NCBI GenBank assembly: GCA_961205875.1
Contig: OY540815.1
Location: forward strand, 21,575,638 to 21,639,637
Direction: 5' to 3'
Source of the DNA: Sialis fuliginosa
Lineage: Eukaryota > Arthropoda > Insecta > Megaloptera > Sialidae
Length of the DNA stretch: 64,000 nucleotides
The position numbers were made by a program, and so were the translations under genes. The notes under the pieces were generated by a model, which saw only the letters and a program-made list of their open reading frames with translations, was not told the origin of the DNA and did not search any database. This document shows, one piece after another, positions 11,537-22,300 of the stretch (within the stretch, counting starts at the first letter, position 1; every line of letters starts with the position of its first letter).

Positions 11537-12075
11537 CGACGAAGATTTAGTTTAGGTTAAAAAGTAAAGTATTTCTTAACGAGAACAAAATATTTCATTT
11601 AACACACCCTATAGCAAAGTACGTTGGTTAAAAATTTTTAACTGGCTTAATATATTCAACAACCGAATCTGGTTTCATGGAACGTATTTTAAAATAATTA
11701 AATTAAAAAAAAAACCTTGATACCCTCTCACCGACGTTAATATTGGTAAGGTTTTATGGCCCCCCTTTCCTCAAAGGTTACGTAATTAATTGACCCTCCC
11801 TTATGTATATCTTGTTAATATTTCTGGAAAAGTTACACGTGTTGATCATACTTTTTTACTCATTTTAGTCAATACTTTACTCCTTCAAAGTTTCCGATAA
11901 TTTTTTAAATTCCCTTTATACAATATCGATAGCAAAAATTCCCAATTCATACATTTTTTATGAAATTACCAGTAATTAATTAACCAAGAAAAATTTACAA
12001 ATTTCAATAATAACCCTTCTCTTCTTCACGTTTCCAACATAATCGCTAAATGAGGGCTGAATTCATTGCAACACT
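11537..12075. other. No gene seen
   Basis: No exon-like segment and no repeat shared with the rest of the window. Confidence 0.45.
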
Positions 12076-12395
12076 AAAGAGAGACGTGTTAGGGAAGGGG
12101 AAGGGGGTGGTGCAAAACAGTGGTTTTAAAACATTTTTAAAGCTAAATACATTTTATGTTCTACAGTAGAACTCGACATAACTAAATCGTTTAATTTTTA
12201 GAAAAGAGAGATGTGCTAGGGAAAGGGGAGGGGGGTACTGTAAAACAGTGGTCTTATAACAGTTTCAAAGCTGAATACTACAGTAGAACTTTGACATAAC
12301 CAAATCGTTTAGTTTTTAGTGAGGGACGTTTTTAAAGGGAGACGTGTTAGGGGGGGGGGGAGGTAATGTAAAACAGTGGCTTTAAAATAATTAAA
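12076..12395 (+). repeat. Minisatellite-like array, ~126-132-bp units, about three copies
   Basis: gagacgtgttaggg at 12081, gagatgtgctaggg at 12207 and gagacgtgttaggg at 12339 each precede a G-rich run and aaaacagtgg. Units share ctacagtagaact and aaatcgttta. The third unit is truncated. Confidence 0.8.
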
Positions 12396-13730
12396 TAATT
12401 CAAACCCGAATTTCTTTGTGTGTTCCTTTATATGACGTGCGAAACTTTTTCCTTTTGATGATAACTTGTTTATAACTTTTTGATTGAAATATTGTAGTGT
12501 AGAGGTTTTTATTTATAACTATTAAAAAGCTGTATATCTCACATACATTGTTTTTGAATTTGATAGCATAATCAATAATCAATATGATTTGAAAACTATA
12601 GAATTTTTATTTTAGACAATATGACGTCTTGCGTTTTTTTGTTTATTTAAATTTTTGATGTGCCCATTTATCTTATATAACTGAGACGAGTTTTTTGACT
12701 CCTTATTTGTCAAAATCGATTCTGCCGTTTTGGAATTACAGGGATACAAACATACATACAAAAAAAAACATCGTAGTCGGGTAAAAAGTTAATATTTCTT
12801 TGACAGTTTGTTTCACAATCTTTATACAAAAACTTTTACTATTTGAAAAACATAATGAGCACTATTTTAAATTCCAAGGTTCGAAGAATATTTGTTTTGC
12901 AGTAATGTATCAACCAACTTCGAGATTTCAATGTTTTCTGATGCGCGTAAAGAAAAATACATTTGTGATTTTCTTTCATTTATTTTTATTGGAAAAGGCA
13001 GTTTGGCATTTGGTTGGGTATTAGAAATATCTCCGAATAAAATCAGAAAAAAAACATTTTTTATATAATCATACTCTCTACAAACAAAGCTCGATATTTT
13101 TTTATTTTTTTATTTATTAAATTATAATTTAAATAAAATTTTTATAGCAATGAGCTGTTCTCTAAAATGTTGTAAATTTGAATTTGAATTAAGTAACTAA
13201 TAAAACTTTGACAGTTGCATTATTTGAAGAGAAACTTCTTTAGCGAGACTATTTAATTGGATTGACCTCGACAGATTTTAATATTCGACACGTTTTAATG
13301 AATATGAAACATTAAGCTATGCGTGAATAGATGTATAAGATAAAGATGGATGCATAGAGCATGCGCATGTCACTTTACGTCGGTTATGCGTAAAATCATA
13401 TGGTTAATGAAAACAGAAGAAGTTTTACTTCAACCGTGCGCTTTAGTGGGTTTATTACACTGTAGTTTCTCTAAAGTAGTGTTTATATTGAAAGACTTTT
13501 GCCTATATAGAAATTAAATAAAGCTTAAACATTCTATGTCTGTTGGCTTGGCCTTTTCAGACAGCTCCTTCGTGGTTGGTTTTTACTTTGGGGAATGTGT
13601 AGTGCGTGTATTGTATGTGTATATGAGTATTAGGGGGCACAGGGACACAAGATGGAACGGGAAGTTGCTGATGGGCCAATCATAGCAGGATTTAACGAAT
13701 ATGGTGGCCGGGATTATAGGAATTATGTAG
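12396..13730. other. No gene seen; one GC-richer patch
   Basis: Mostly AT-rich. From about 13545 to 13730 the composition rises (ggcttggccttttcagacag, gatgggccaatcatagcagg) without a spliced or long open frame. It may be a retroelement fragment or host DNA. Confidence 0.45.
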
Positions 13731-13738
13731 GGAGTCAC

Positions 13739-14003
13739 CAGTGACGTAGCGAGGGGGGGGGGAAAGGGGGTCTATCATGCCCCGGGCGCTACTTATAGAA
13801 GGGCGCCAAATGGCTTTGAATCTTTTGAACCGTATAGCATAAACACAATTTACAAAGACATATGCAACTGAAGGCCTTTTTTTTAAGTCACCAATTTCAA
13901 ATCAAATTTATTATAAAATTATTATTATTTTTTATTTTATTATTTTTGGGGGCGCCAAAAAGATATCGTGCCCCGGGCGCCATTTATGCTTGCTACGCCA
14001 CTG
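13739..14003. mobile_element. hAT-like MITE with perfect 8-bp target duplication
   Basis: A 265-bp element starts CAGTGACGTAGCGAGG and ends TGCTACGCCACTG, with inner inverted blocks GCCCCGGGCGC at both ends. It is flanked by the identical octamer GGAGTCAC (13731-13738 and 14004-14011). An 8-bp duplication with CAGTG...CACTG ends is diagnostic of the hAT superfamily. The plus-strand frame 13862-14125 is fortuitous. Confidence 0.92.
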
Positions 14004-14011
14004 GGAGTCAC

Positions 14012-14477
14012 ATAGGTTGTAAGCTTAAACATTTAGTGCATTATTTAAATATTTTTGATATTTTCCTTAATTCATGGGATCGCCGGTCAAGAACTGCTGG
14101 TGCATGGGGTGCATGCACAATGTAGAGTGGGTGCAATCGTAGAGGCGTAACGCGGGGTAACGCCACATTGACCCAGATATCTGGTGCGCTTACTGGCGAC
14201 CCATTTAACGCTCTCACTTAAATAGTAATTTATTACAAAAATGTAAATAATGGCCAACTTCATATTCCCTACTTGATTTAAACAGATAATGTAGTGCTTA
14301 GGGGGTGTTTGTAGTATTGTTATTAATTTACATATTTCTATATAGAACAATGCGTTTAGAATTATATTGGCTGGTTAATTATTTTATTAATAAATTTTGA
14401 GGGAATTTTTTATACACCCAATATAATAGACCAGAATATAATAGCGTAGTCGTGAATTTTTTGTTTTTATCTTATTA
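14012..14477. other. No gene seen; GC-richer patch of unknown origin
   Basis: 14075-14215 is GC-richer (ctggtgcatggggtgcatgc, gcgtaacgcggggtaacgcc) but open frames on the two strands are unrelated and short. Not recognised. Confidence 0.4.
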
Positions 14478-15240
14478 GGGAGGTTGGCACGATTGTAAAA
14501 GTGCTAGGTGCCAGTCGGTACCTCGAAGAATATTGTTTTTATCCCGAAAATGCCCAATAAAAAGAAAAAATGTTTTTTTGAAATAGGCTTAGGCTTTTTC
14601 GCATAATAAGGTCCTTTCACTCATACATGTAACTCTACTCCTTTATTTGTTATAAACTTTTAAAAGCTTCAATCATGAAAGTGTATACTTTGAAACTAAT
14701 ATTTTCATATTATAAAAATCTTCAAATGATTGTTAACAATATGATATTCTTTAATTTCAAGATTTTTACCGGCAACCACATTTATTTCAATTAACAATTA
14801 AGCGCGTTTCTCTACTCTGCTTGTTTTTATTGCCCTCTCACTCACACCCCTACTATAGGCAAAAACAGTTTTATATAAAATTAAAGATAGTAAAATTCTC
14901 TATTTTTCGTTAGTTGCACACTTCACCGAATAATGGCTGTCTAAATTTATTGTAATTATTGATCGAGTATTTCAATGAAAAGGCAACATTAATAATAATA
15001 AATTAGACAATAATGTTTTTATAAAATTCAGGTGAAGTATACATTTTCGTGATTGAAAATACCTAAATTCAAGGTTTCATAAACTTTAAAAAATCTATAT
15101 GAGTGTAAGGACCTTTTTTATGTGAAAAGGCCTAAAGATGATACAAAAAAAATTTGATTTAAAAAAACATATTTTTTTTCTACCTTCGACCGAGGTATCG
15201 ACTGGCACTTTGCACTTATATAATCGAGCCAACCTTCGGG
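14478..15240. mobile_element. ~760-bp inverted-repeat element, GGTTGGCNCGATT ends
   Basis: The left end ggaggttggcacgattgtaa then gtgccagtcggtacctcg is mirrored on the right by cgaggtatcgactggcact then aatcgagccaacctt. Further inward, aaggtcctttcactcata pairs with tatgagtgtaaggacct and gtgtatacttt with gtatacatttt. Non-coding fold-back transposon. Confidence 0.75.
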
Positions 15241-15784
15241 ATAATTTTTCGAACGACTGCGTCTCTAATGCGATCCAAAATTAATGTGCCAATTAATTGT
15301 ATCTTAAGCGACCTAAACGTAAAAAAGAATAAAAATATAAATATTTATACATTCACAAAAAACAATAAATATAATTTTTAATACAGATAAAAACCGTTAG
15401 TTGTACATTAACAGTGTACACCTTAACATTTAACAAAAGAGTGAGTGTATAATAATATCTCCAAGCGTCTATAGACGATGGCGCTTTTTATCTAAATCAC
15501 TCAATTATCTGTTTTTCAAGTTAGCTGAGCATTCTACCGTTTTGTATTCACTTGTGTATTCTGGCTTGTCACATTATCCCACCATTTATATGGGGATCTT
15601 TTCAAAGGACATTGTTAGTTTCATGGCCGTCTCTGATGTTTATGACTTTTTCTTTTACGTTTTCTGAATATTGAACGCACGAAATCGATGTAGTAATTAC
15701 AACGCCGTACCGGATTAAAACGAAAAAATATACGTTAAATAACGAAATTTGTGGTTTTATAAAATTTTAATAACTTAATCTATA
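15241..15784. other. No gene seen
   Basis: AT-rich spacer; nothing recognised. Confidence 0.45.
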
Positions 15785-16119
15785 TACAGTGTATTCCAAA
15801 TCGATTAAACCATAGGCAATTTAACATGGGGGCAATTAGAAGTGTTGTAGTAACCTTTGGTCAAATTTAACGATGTGTGATTGGTGCATTTTGCAATGCC
15901 GCCTCGAAACTAACTGATAAATTTAAAATTAATCAACAGTATTTTGTTCTCAATTTTAATTTCATTAATTTAAGCATCCTAGATAAAATTATAATAATAT
16001 TTTTTCGCAGATATAAATTTGAAAACAAAATACTTATTACAAAAAAAAGGTTACTACAACACTTCTAATTGCTCCCATGTTAAATTTCCTATGTCTTAAT
16101 CAACTTGGAATACACTGTA
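15785..16119 (+). mobile_element. Fold-back MITE, TACAGTGTATTCCAA family (copy 3, shortened)
   Basis: Complete left end with aacgatgtgtgattggtgca and right end CTTGGAATACACTGTA. The right arm lacks the aatgccgc...cgttaaat part present in copy 1, giving 335 bp instead of 413. Confidence 0.85.
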
Positions 16120-16124
16120 TATAA

Positions 16125-16366
16125 AAATGAATGTTCGTTTGTATGTGACTTAAAGACTCGGGAATTACTGAACTGATTTCAATGAGGTTTTCACCAATAG
16201 TTAGATCATTTTTCTGAGCAGTATCGTGGCTATTAATATTTTATGAAAATCTAAGATTTAACATCAAAAGACTAAAATGAATCTTTTGCAAGTCGTGTTT
16301 TGTTTCCATGATGTCAGAGTATACAAATGTCATTTTGTACCTAGCCATGGAATACAGAATTCTATT
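16125..16366 (+). repeat. Dispersed repeat (TTTTCACCAATAGTTAGAT family), copy 1
   Basis: Shares tttcaccaatagttagat, gctattaatattttatga and tttgtttccatgatgtca with copies at 28148-28305 (inverted), 53505-53690 and 58384-58590. With 53505-53690 it also shares the tail acctagc.atgga..cagaattct. Likely a transposon or retroelement tail; no coding. Confidence 0.8.
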
Positions 16367-17135
16367 AAATTTTTCTTATACATTATTTATAATATTTTTC
16401 GTATAAAAAGTTAGTATATTATTACAACTTACCTTAAAAGGTGCTTTTAAATCAATATTGTACGATTTGTTCGATACAAAACTGAGATTAAGGTCTGAAT
16501 ATTACGCTTACATAATATATATATACTTCAAAACTTAACAACGTAACATAACCTATAATAATTACATGAAAATCTAGCACAAAACACAGCCGGTAATCTC
16601 ACGTGTTTCAAACCACCATTCAAGTACTACTTTATCTATACAAAGCCAAACTACTACAAAACAACAAATCCTTTCTGTCTGTGCGCGTGTATGCGTGTTA
16701 CCTCACACCATCAATAATTCAGATTGTCAATAACATGTGATAAGACGGTAATCCTGCATCACTACGTTGACTGACTGATGTAGAAACTTGCTACCGGGGG
16801 TATGCTGCTTAAGTATCTAGAATCATCAATGTCGACACTACTATTTTAAGAAATAATGTATTCATGTTAGACATGCCTTCGTTTCAGAGATGTATTTAAG
16901 TTAAATTAGGGATACGTTATCAAATGTGTTAATAAGGAGGGGGAGGGACTGTTCTCACCCATTTTTATATCGAAGACAGTAAAGTAATTCCGATTATAAT
17001 CATATATCAGTTAATAAATAATTTAAAAATATTATTAGAATATTCATCTTTATGCGCAACTCAAACATTTTAACCAAACATCAAAAATAGCATATAATAT
17101 TAATTTACACGCTCAATTATAAAATTATAATACCT
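16367..17135. other. No gene seen; outer flank of the palindromic element
   Basis: The last ~130 bp (from 17008, cagttaataaataatttaaa) are shared with 40350-40478, so the 17.1-kb palindrome belongs to a longer repeat. The remainder is unremarkable. Confidence 0.6.
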
Positions 17136-17859
17136 TTACGTTGTTTTTTAGTCGATATTTGTATGACGAGTTGAAATTCACTGCAAGAAATTTCACTAAA
17201 AAATTTCAAATTTTTTATTTCGTTAAAAGTATGTTTTTTGTATAGAAAATGACGTGAAAAGTTGTTTGTTTCAAACCGCAGGTCTGTATCTCAAACCGTT
17301 ATCGAGATATAGCCTCTCAAAGTTTTAGTTTTTTCAAATTTTTGGTGAAAAAAGGCCACAGTTTTTGAACGCGTGGTCGGAATTGATTTTAGTTGACGGA
17401 TTTGAAATCGGTGTGTCAAAATCTATATAATGACATGTATAATACCTTAAAACTCGGAAAAAAAAATTTCGCGAAAAATCGAAAAAATTCAAAGGGGTAT
17501 ACCTTAAAAAAATGTCGATTTTTGACGAAAATTTTTTTGTCGGATTTTAAAGTAATATACATGTCATTATATAGATTTTGACATGCTGATTTCAAATCCG
17601 TCAACTAAAATCAAATCCGACCACCCGTTCAAAAGTTATGGCCTTTTTTCTCCAAAAATTTGAAAAAACTAAAACTTTGAGATGCTATATCTCGAGAACG
17701 GTTTGAGATACAGACCTGCGGTTTGAAACAAACAACTTTTCACGTCATTTTATATACAATAAACATACTTTTAACGAAATCAAAAATTCGAAATTTTTTA
17801 GTAATATTTTCTGCAGTTGTCATACAGATATCGACTAAAATACAAGAGAATAAGACGTA
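17136..17859. repeat. ~724-bp near-perfect palindrome (copy 1)
   Basis: The two ~360-bp arms mirror each other around GGTATACC at 17496-17503. Landmarks on the left (tagtcgatatttgtatgacg, accgcaggtctgtatctcaa, tgacatgtataatacctta) all recur inverted on the right. The pairing is good enough that both strands give nearly the same 62-codon frame (MTDLKS.CQNLYNDMY), which is a symmetry artefact. A transcript through it would fold into a long hairpin. Confidence 0.92.
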
Positions 17860-18369
17860 TGTAGAATCATTTAGTTACTATATAAATTGCGAGGGTACAA
17901 CTATCGTTATTAAAAATTTTATAACTAATACGTATAATAACAACTAACTAAACTTCCAATAAAATTATAAATTGTGCAACTTCAGCCCCAATAGTTTTAA
18001 AAGATAAAAATAAATTTATTTCTATAAATTTAAACAAATAAATAAATAAAACACATTTTTAAAAGTTGCCGACAATTAGATATTATTTATGAACGCCCCT
18101 TTTTGTTTCTGAAACGCTAAAAATATACACACAGTATATAAATCTTTATAATATATAAACTCTCTTTCCATAAATATTCCCCGGACTGGTGAATCCAAAA
18201 CAAACCCGGCTGACTTTTTTTCTATTGATATTTTTAACTTTCCGGCAACTGTTATTATTTTTATACGATTTCTCTGAATAAGTTAACGTGAATTTCATAC
18301 CCAGTCGAGCATTATGATACAAGTAAATTCACACTTACAATAAGGTGAGAAAAACGAAGAATTGTGTAG
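17860..18369. other. No gene seen
   Basis: AT-rich spacer; no recognised content. Confidence 0.45.
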
Positions 18370-18444
18370 AATTAAAATATCTATTTTTTTATCCTAAACA
18401 ATAATTCCGTAGTTCACGCGAGCGAAGCCGCGGGTACAGCCAGT
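18370..18444 (-). repeat. Helitron-like terminus (CGCGAGCGAAGCCGCGG)
   Basis: tcctaaacaataattccgta followed by cacgcgagcgaagccgcggg and a tail tacagccagt. The same block occurs inverted at 62525-62585. A GC-rich hairpin next to a CTAG/CCAG-type end resembles lepidopteran Helitron 3' ends; this is from memory of the family and not proven here. Confidence 0.5.
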
Positions 18445-18454
18445 ATACATATAC

Positions 18455-18637
18455 AAGGTAGTGCCACTTGTCTTGGCAAGGACCCCAGTAATGGCTATTT
18501 TTTAATTAAATGTACCGAATTAAATATATTTGTTGATATTTGATTACTACCATTTCTGAATATTAATCTATATACATTTAACTGTCTTACAGCGTATTTT
18601 AATGACAATCGGCTAACAGGTGTCAAAATGGTGGGCA
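18455..18637 (-). mobile_element. MITE, AAGGTACTGGCAC family (copy 2, truncated)
   Basis: Starts aaggtagtgccacttgtctt and continues with the inverted family body (cccagtaatggctattttt, atttgttgatatttgattac, aggtgtcaaaatggt), then breaks off at 18637. Confidence 0.75.
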
Positions 18638-19124
18638 GTACTTTATTAGAGGTTAGGTTTTTTTTCGTGTACCAAAAATACACGGGTATTAAGAAATTAA
18701 AAATCCGTGTAATTAATACACGTATAATTATGTATATTAAAACTCGTGTACAGTGAAATAAATACATTTATTATTTATGTTGATTTTTCACTTGCCCGTG
18801 TATTTAACAAATTCTTCCATATATTTAAATATTAATTGAATTTACCTCGACTTTAACGAAATAATTTTTTTTGATACACAAAAGTTATTTATTATAACAG
18901 TATTACCATATTGGTATATTTGACATCGACAGAAGATATGTTGTTATTATTATCAAGAAAAATGAAAAAAACTATGATTTTGTTTTATTTATAAAAGCGT
19001 CTCGCTCGAGGCATTGTTCACGTTTGTTTTTATAAACATATTTATAATTTATAAAATACTATTTGTACTGAAACATTTTTTACCCCTACTAGGATTGAAC
19101 TTTGAAATATGGCAATATATATAT
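18638..19124. other. No gene seen
   Basis: AT-rich spacer with no recognised element. Confidence 0.45.
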
Positions 19125-19439
19125 TTATAAATAGAATTTTTGCTTGAAATTTACTTTTATGTACAATATAAACAGTCCTGGAGATATTCGAATAAAAATT
19201 AAAATAGTATACACTCCTCCTTTTGGGGTTAAATTACGGAAAATCCCATTTAGATCCATATTTTTGTCCTGTAGATTTGAAATAGCTTCCTTGAGTTGTT
19301 TTACTGTCCATGTTGCTGCATTAGGGCCCCCACGTCCTATCACGGACCTCCAGATTTGGCTCAGTAGGTTTGAATAACCTTTTTGGTCTTTGAATAGGAA
19401 ATAAATACCATAGGAATGTTTAAATAACCCGAAATTATC
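19125..19439 (-). pseudogene. Unidentified open frame, possible coding remnant
   Basis: About 104 codons stay open on the minus strand. Reading upstream of the GTG at 19343 gives FGLFKHSYGIYFLFKDQKG, then LLSQIWRSVIGRGGPNAATW, then TVKQLKEAISNLQDKNMDLN and FRNLTPKGGV. Trp spacing, WTVKQLKEAISNLQ and the preceding IW..V faintly resemble MADF/Myb-SANT-like DNA-binding domains found near transposases. No start context, promoter or flanking domains are visible, and the C-terminal third becomes AT-rich noise. It could equally be chance. Function not assigned. Confidence 0.3.
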
Positions 19440-20312
19440 CTATAAGTTCTTTAATAACATCGGAATTAATTTTTTCTATATGTAGGTATAGTTAGGGTAG
19501 GTCATGTTAGTGTATTAAAAATATACGGCTTTAGTAACCTCTCATATTTTTGTAAGAAAAATAAAAAACATATAAAGAACAATTATTTTTTAATAATTAC
19601 AAAAATAAATAACATTAAGAAAAGAAAATCTCATTAAATTCAAATGATGACGGTAAATATAAAAATAAAGGCGACATATTATGATGTCTTTATAATAAAT
19701 TATGTGTATTTTTTCATAATTTCAAATGAGATATTTTGACTCTAAAGATTTATTGTTTATTACCATAAATATGAAGTCTTTGTAAAACACATATTTGACG
19801 ATATATGTAGAGGTGTTTGAGTTTTTATGTAAATGTTTATGAATTATTTATTTTTGCAAATGTTTCTGCAAAGTATAATTCACAAAAGAAAGATGGAACT
19901 ATATTGTTGGTTTAAATTGAATAGCATAGCTTTATTATTTTTACTGTACTTAAAAAATTACTGTCTAAAGCTAACTTTGGTAGAAATTTTTGGTCAAAAT
20001 TAGTCTAGTCGAAAGATTCGGTTTTAAAAGATTATCAACAATTTTATTTCTGCACATTCTTGCCCCTCCCCCAAGTCAGGGAATTTTATTTCCAAAAACT
20101 AGTGGCACCCTGTTCATGTTTATGAAACTCTAGTGAAAAAAGTTTGTGCTAGGACGATGGTCGAAAATAAAATAAAATTTGCACGTGTCTTACATGAAGC
20201 AACTTACGAAACACCTGTAGCACTGTATGCACTACCGGTGTTATCAAAACCTCGAATGGTATGAGCGGAATAAAGAGAAGGAACAAGAGAGGGGGTATTC
20301 TGGTTTGTCTGA
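19440..20312. other. No gene seen
   Basis: AT-rich, with a small C-rich patch (cttgcccctcccccaagtca) near 20058; otherwise featureless. Confidence 0.45.
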
Positions 20313-20515
20313 AAATCATTAATTAAACTTTGTGTGAGTACATGGGACAGATCGGAGTGAAAGAGATAACGCTATTGACAACGATTTGTCACATGATCTT
20401 TCGTTAAATCAGTTTTGAAAAGAACGAATCAGTATTTGAAGTATTTCTGATTGATTTATGGGACGAACTTTTTTTTTAATTCGTTGTAACATTTTCTGTT
20501 TAGTTTTCTTTTTAT
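20313..20515 (+). repeat. Outer direct repeat, left copy
   Basis: The segment containing ttgacaacgatttgtcacat then gatctttcgtt and tttctgattgatt is repeated at 21327-21540 in the same orientation, about 1.0 kb away. The two copies bracket the 301-bp tandem pair. Confidence 0.85.
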
Positions 20516-20711
20516 TTATATAAGGGGAAATTAAAATTTATGTAGGGGAAAGTGGGTTATTACGAACAAAAATCAAACAATAGATGTACTGTTTATTATT
20601 ATTTTATAATCTATTAGTTATACATTTTTGTATCAATTTTAATACAATATTAGAATAAAAAATTATTTACAACATACATTTCCAAATAAAAACAGAAACC
20701 CAAAACTATTT

Positions 20712-21300
20712 ATTTTTGCCGCTTTGTGGCGCTAGGAGTATTGCTATGCTGTTAAACGATGCGAAGGTAAATAAACAAACAGCGAGAGGGAAAATCATGT
20801 GTGTATGTTTACTTTATTTTAACTGCCTTAACGGCAACATACACACATGTTTTTTTTATTTTTGCACATCTATGGTACAGTACTTTTCGAATTATATAAG
20901 TTTTATTCAACTCCTTTTATAATAAATACTAAAAAAACGTACGACTCTTTTCGATGTTCACGTATTAATATATAGCATAATTACATATAATTACACAGCA
21001 CCTCCACCAAATATGTTTGCCGCTTGGTGGCGCTAGGAATATTGCTATGCTGTTGAACGATGCGAGGGGAAATAAACAAACAGCGAGAGGGGAAATCATG
21101 TGTGTATGTTAACTTTATTTTAACTGCCTTAACAGCAACATACACACATGTTTTTTTTTATTTGTCCACATCAATGGTACAGTACCTTTCGAATCATGCT
21201 AGTTTCATTCGCTTCTTTTTATAATAAATACTAAAAAAATGTACAACACTTTTCGATGTTCACGTATTAATATATAGATAATTACACAGCACCTCCACCA
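20712..21300 (+). repeat. 301-bp tandem repeat, two copies, each with a hairpin
   Basis: gccgcttTGTGGCGCTAGGA begins at 20718 and its counterpart at 21019. Both units carry aaacagcgagaggg, ctttattttaactgcctta and cacagcacctccacca. Within each, catgtgtgtatgtt and aacatacacacatg form a 14-bp inverted repeat (around 20797-20848 and 21098-21150) with a loop of about 25 bases. The frame at 20716-20922 is part of the repeat. Confidence 0.88.
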
Positions 21301-21326
21301 TATATTTTTGTTGGTATTTCTTTAAT

Positions 21327-21540
21327 AAATCATTAATTAAATTGTGTTTGTTAGTACTTGTATATAAAAGAAAAATACGAGTGAAAGAAATAATGCCATT
21401 GACAACGATTTGTCACATGATCTTTCGTTGAATCACTTTTGAAAAGAACGAATCAGTGTTTGAAAGATTTCTGATTGATTGTACTCGGGAGAAATTTTTT
21501 CAAGCTCGTTGTAGCTTTTTCTGTTTAGTTTCCTTCGATT
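21327..21540 (+). repeat. Outer direct repeat, right copy
   Basis: Matches 20313-20515 (cattaattaaa, gacaacgatttgtcacatga, gaaaagaacgaatcagt) with scattered differences, and shares the downstream tttttctgtttagtttcctt. Confidence 0.85.
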
Positions 21541-21915
21541 TTGTGATGGAAGACGTTTTTAGGCTGCGTTTCTTTATTTATGTTGTTATTGTCTCAATAT
21601 TTTCTTTTATTGATGTTTAATGAAGTAGATATGTGATAGAAAATATATAAGAAAAAAAAACGAGGCGAAAGTTAATGTAGAAATATGGGGCAGCTACTTT
21701 CGATAAAATTGTATTTGTTCTTATTTTCTATGCACTTGTGTTTTTGAAATATGTAGAGCCAAAAAAACTAACTGTGAAATTATGTATAGTGCGTTAAAAT
21801 TAATTTAAATCTAGAAACTATAAATGATCAAAATCAAAATATTAATACTGTATTTCTTAAATTGTATTTCGCATATTAACAATATAAAAACAACATATTA
21901 TTAAAAATAAATACT
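21541..21915. other. No gene seen
   Basis: AT-rich spacer. Confidence 0.45.
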
Positions 21916-22300
21916 GATTGCAACTTCTGTGGCGCCTCTCGGTGGATATTTTTGTAACAATCAGACCAACTAATATTTTACCGTAAATTTTTTCAGAAAT
22001 ATCGTTTTGGTTTTTAGTAAACTGTAAATGTTCTTACTTCTAGTTGTCCGGTTTGGCTGAATTTTAATAAAGTTCTATTCTGATAAAAGATGAAGTAAAT
22101 TAAAAAGGATTTATGTTAATTTATTAAGTTTTGCGACCTGTAGCGTGTTGCCATCACTTAAAAATTTCAATTTCACAACAAATTGAACTTTGTTTATCTT
22201 TTTATAAGAAAAAATTAAAACCAATCGATATTCAACTAAATAAATATGGAGACTGTATTGTTATCTTTCAGAAAATGTAAACTTTTAATCAATGTATATA
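21916..22300 (+). repeat. Dispersed repeat (TGTGGCGCCTCTCGG family), copy 1
   Basis: Shares ctgtggcgc.tctcgg.gga, cagac.aactaatat, ttctattctgataa, gtagcgtgtt and tttcagaaaatgtaaacttt with 55632-55975 in the same order and orientation, with many substitutions. Family unknown. Confidence 0.8.

Noticed and set aside
17393..17604. Pairs of near-identical 62-codon frames on opposite strands (also near 40.8 kb, and one at 61.8 kb)
   Set aside because: They arise from palindrome symmetry; the frames are lysine/phenylalanine-rich AT noise, not genes.
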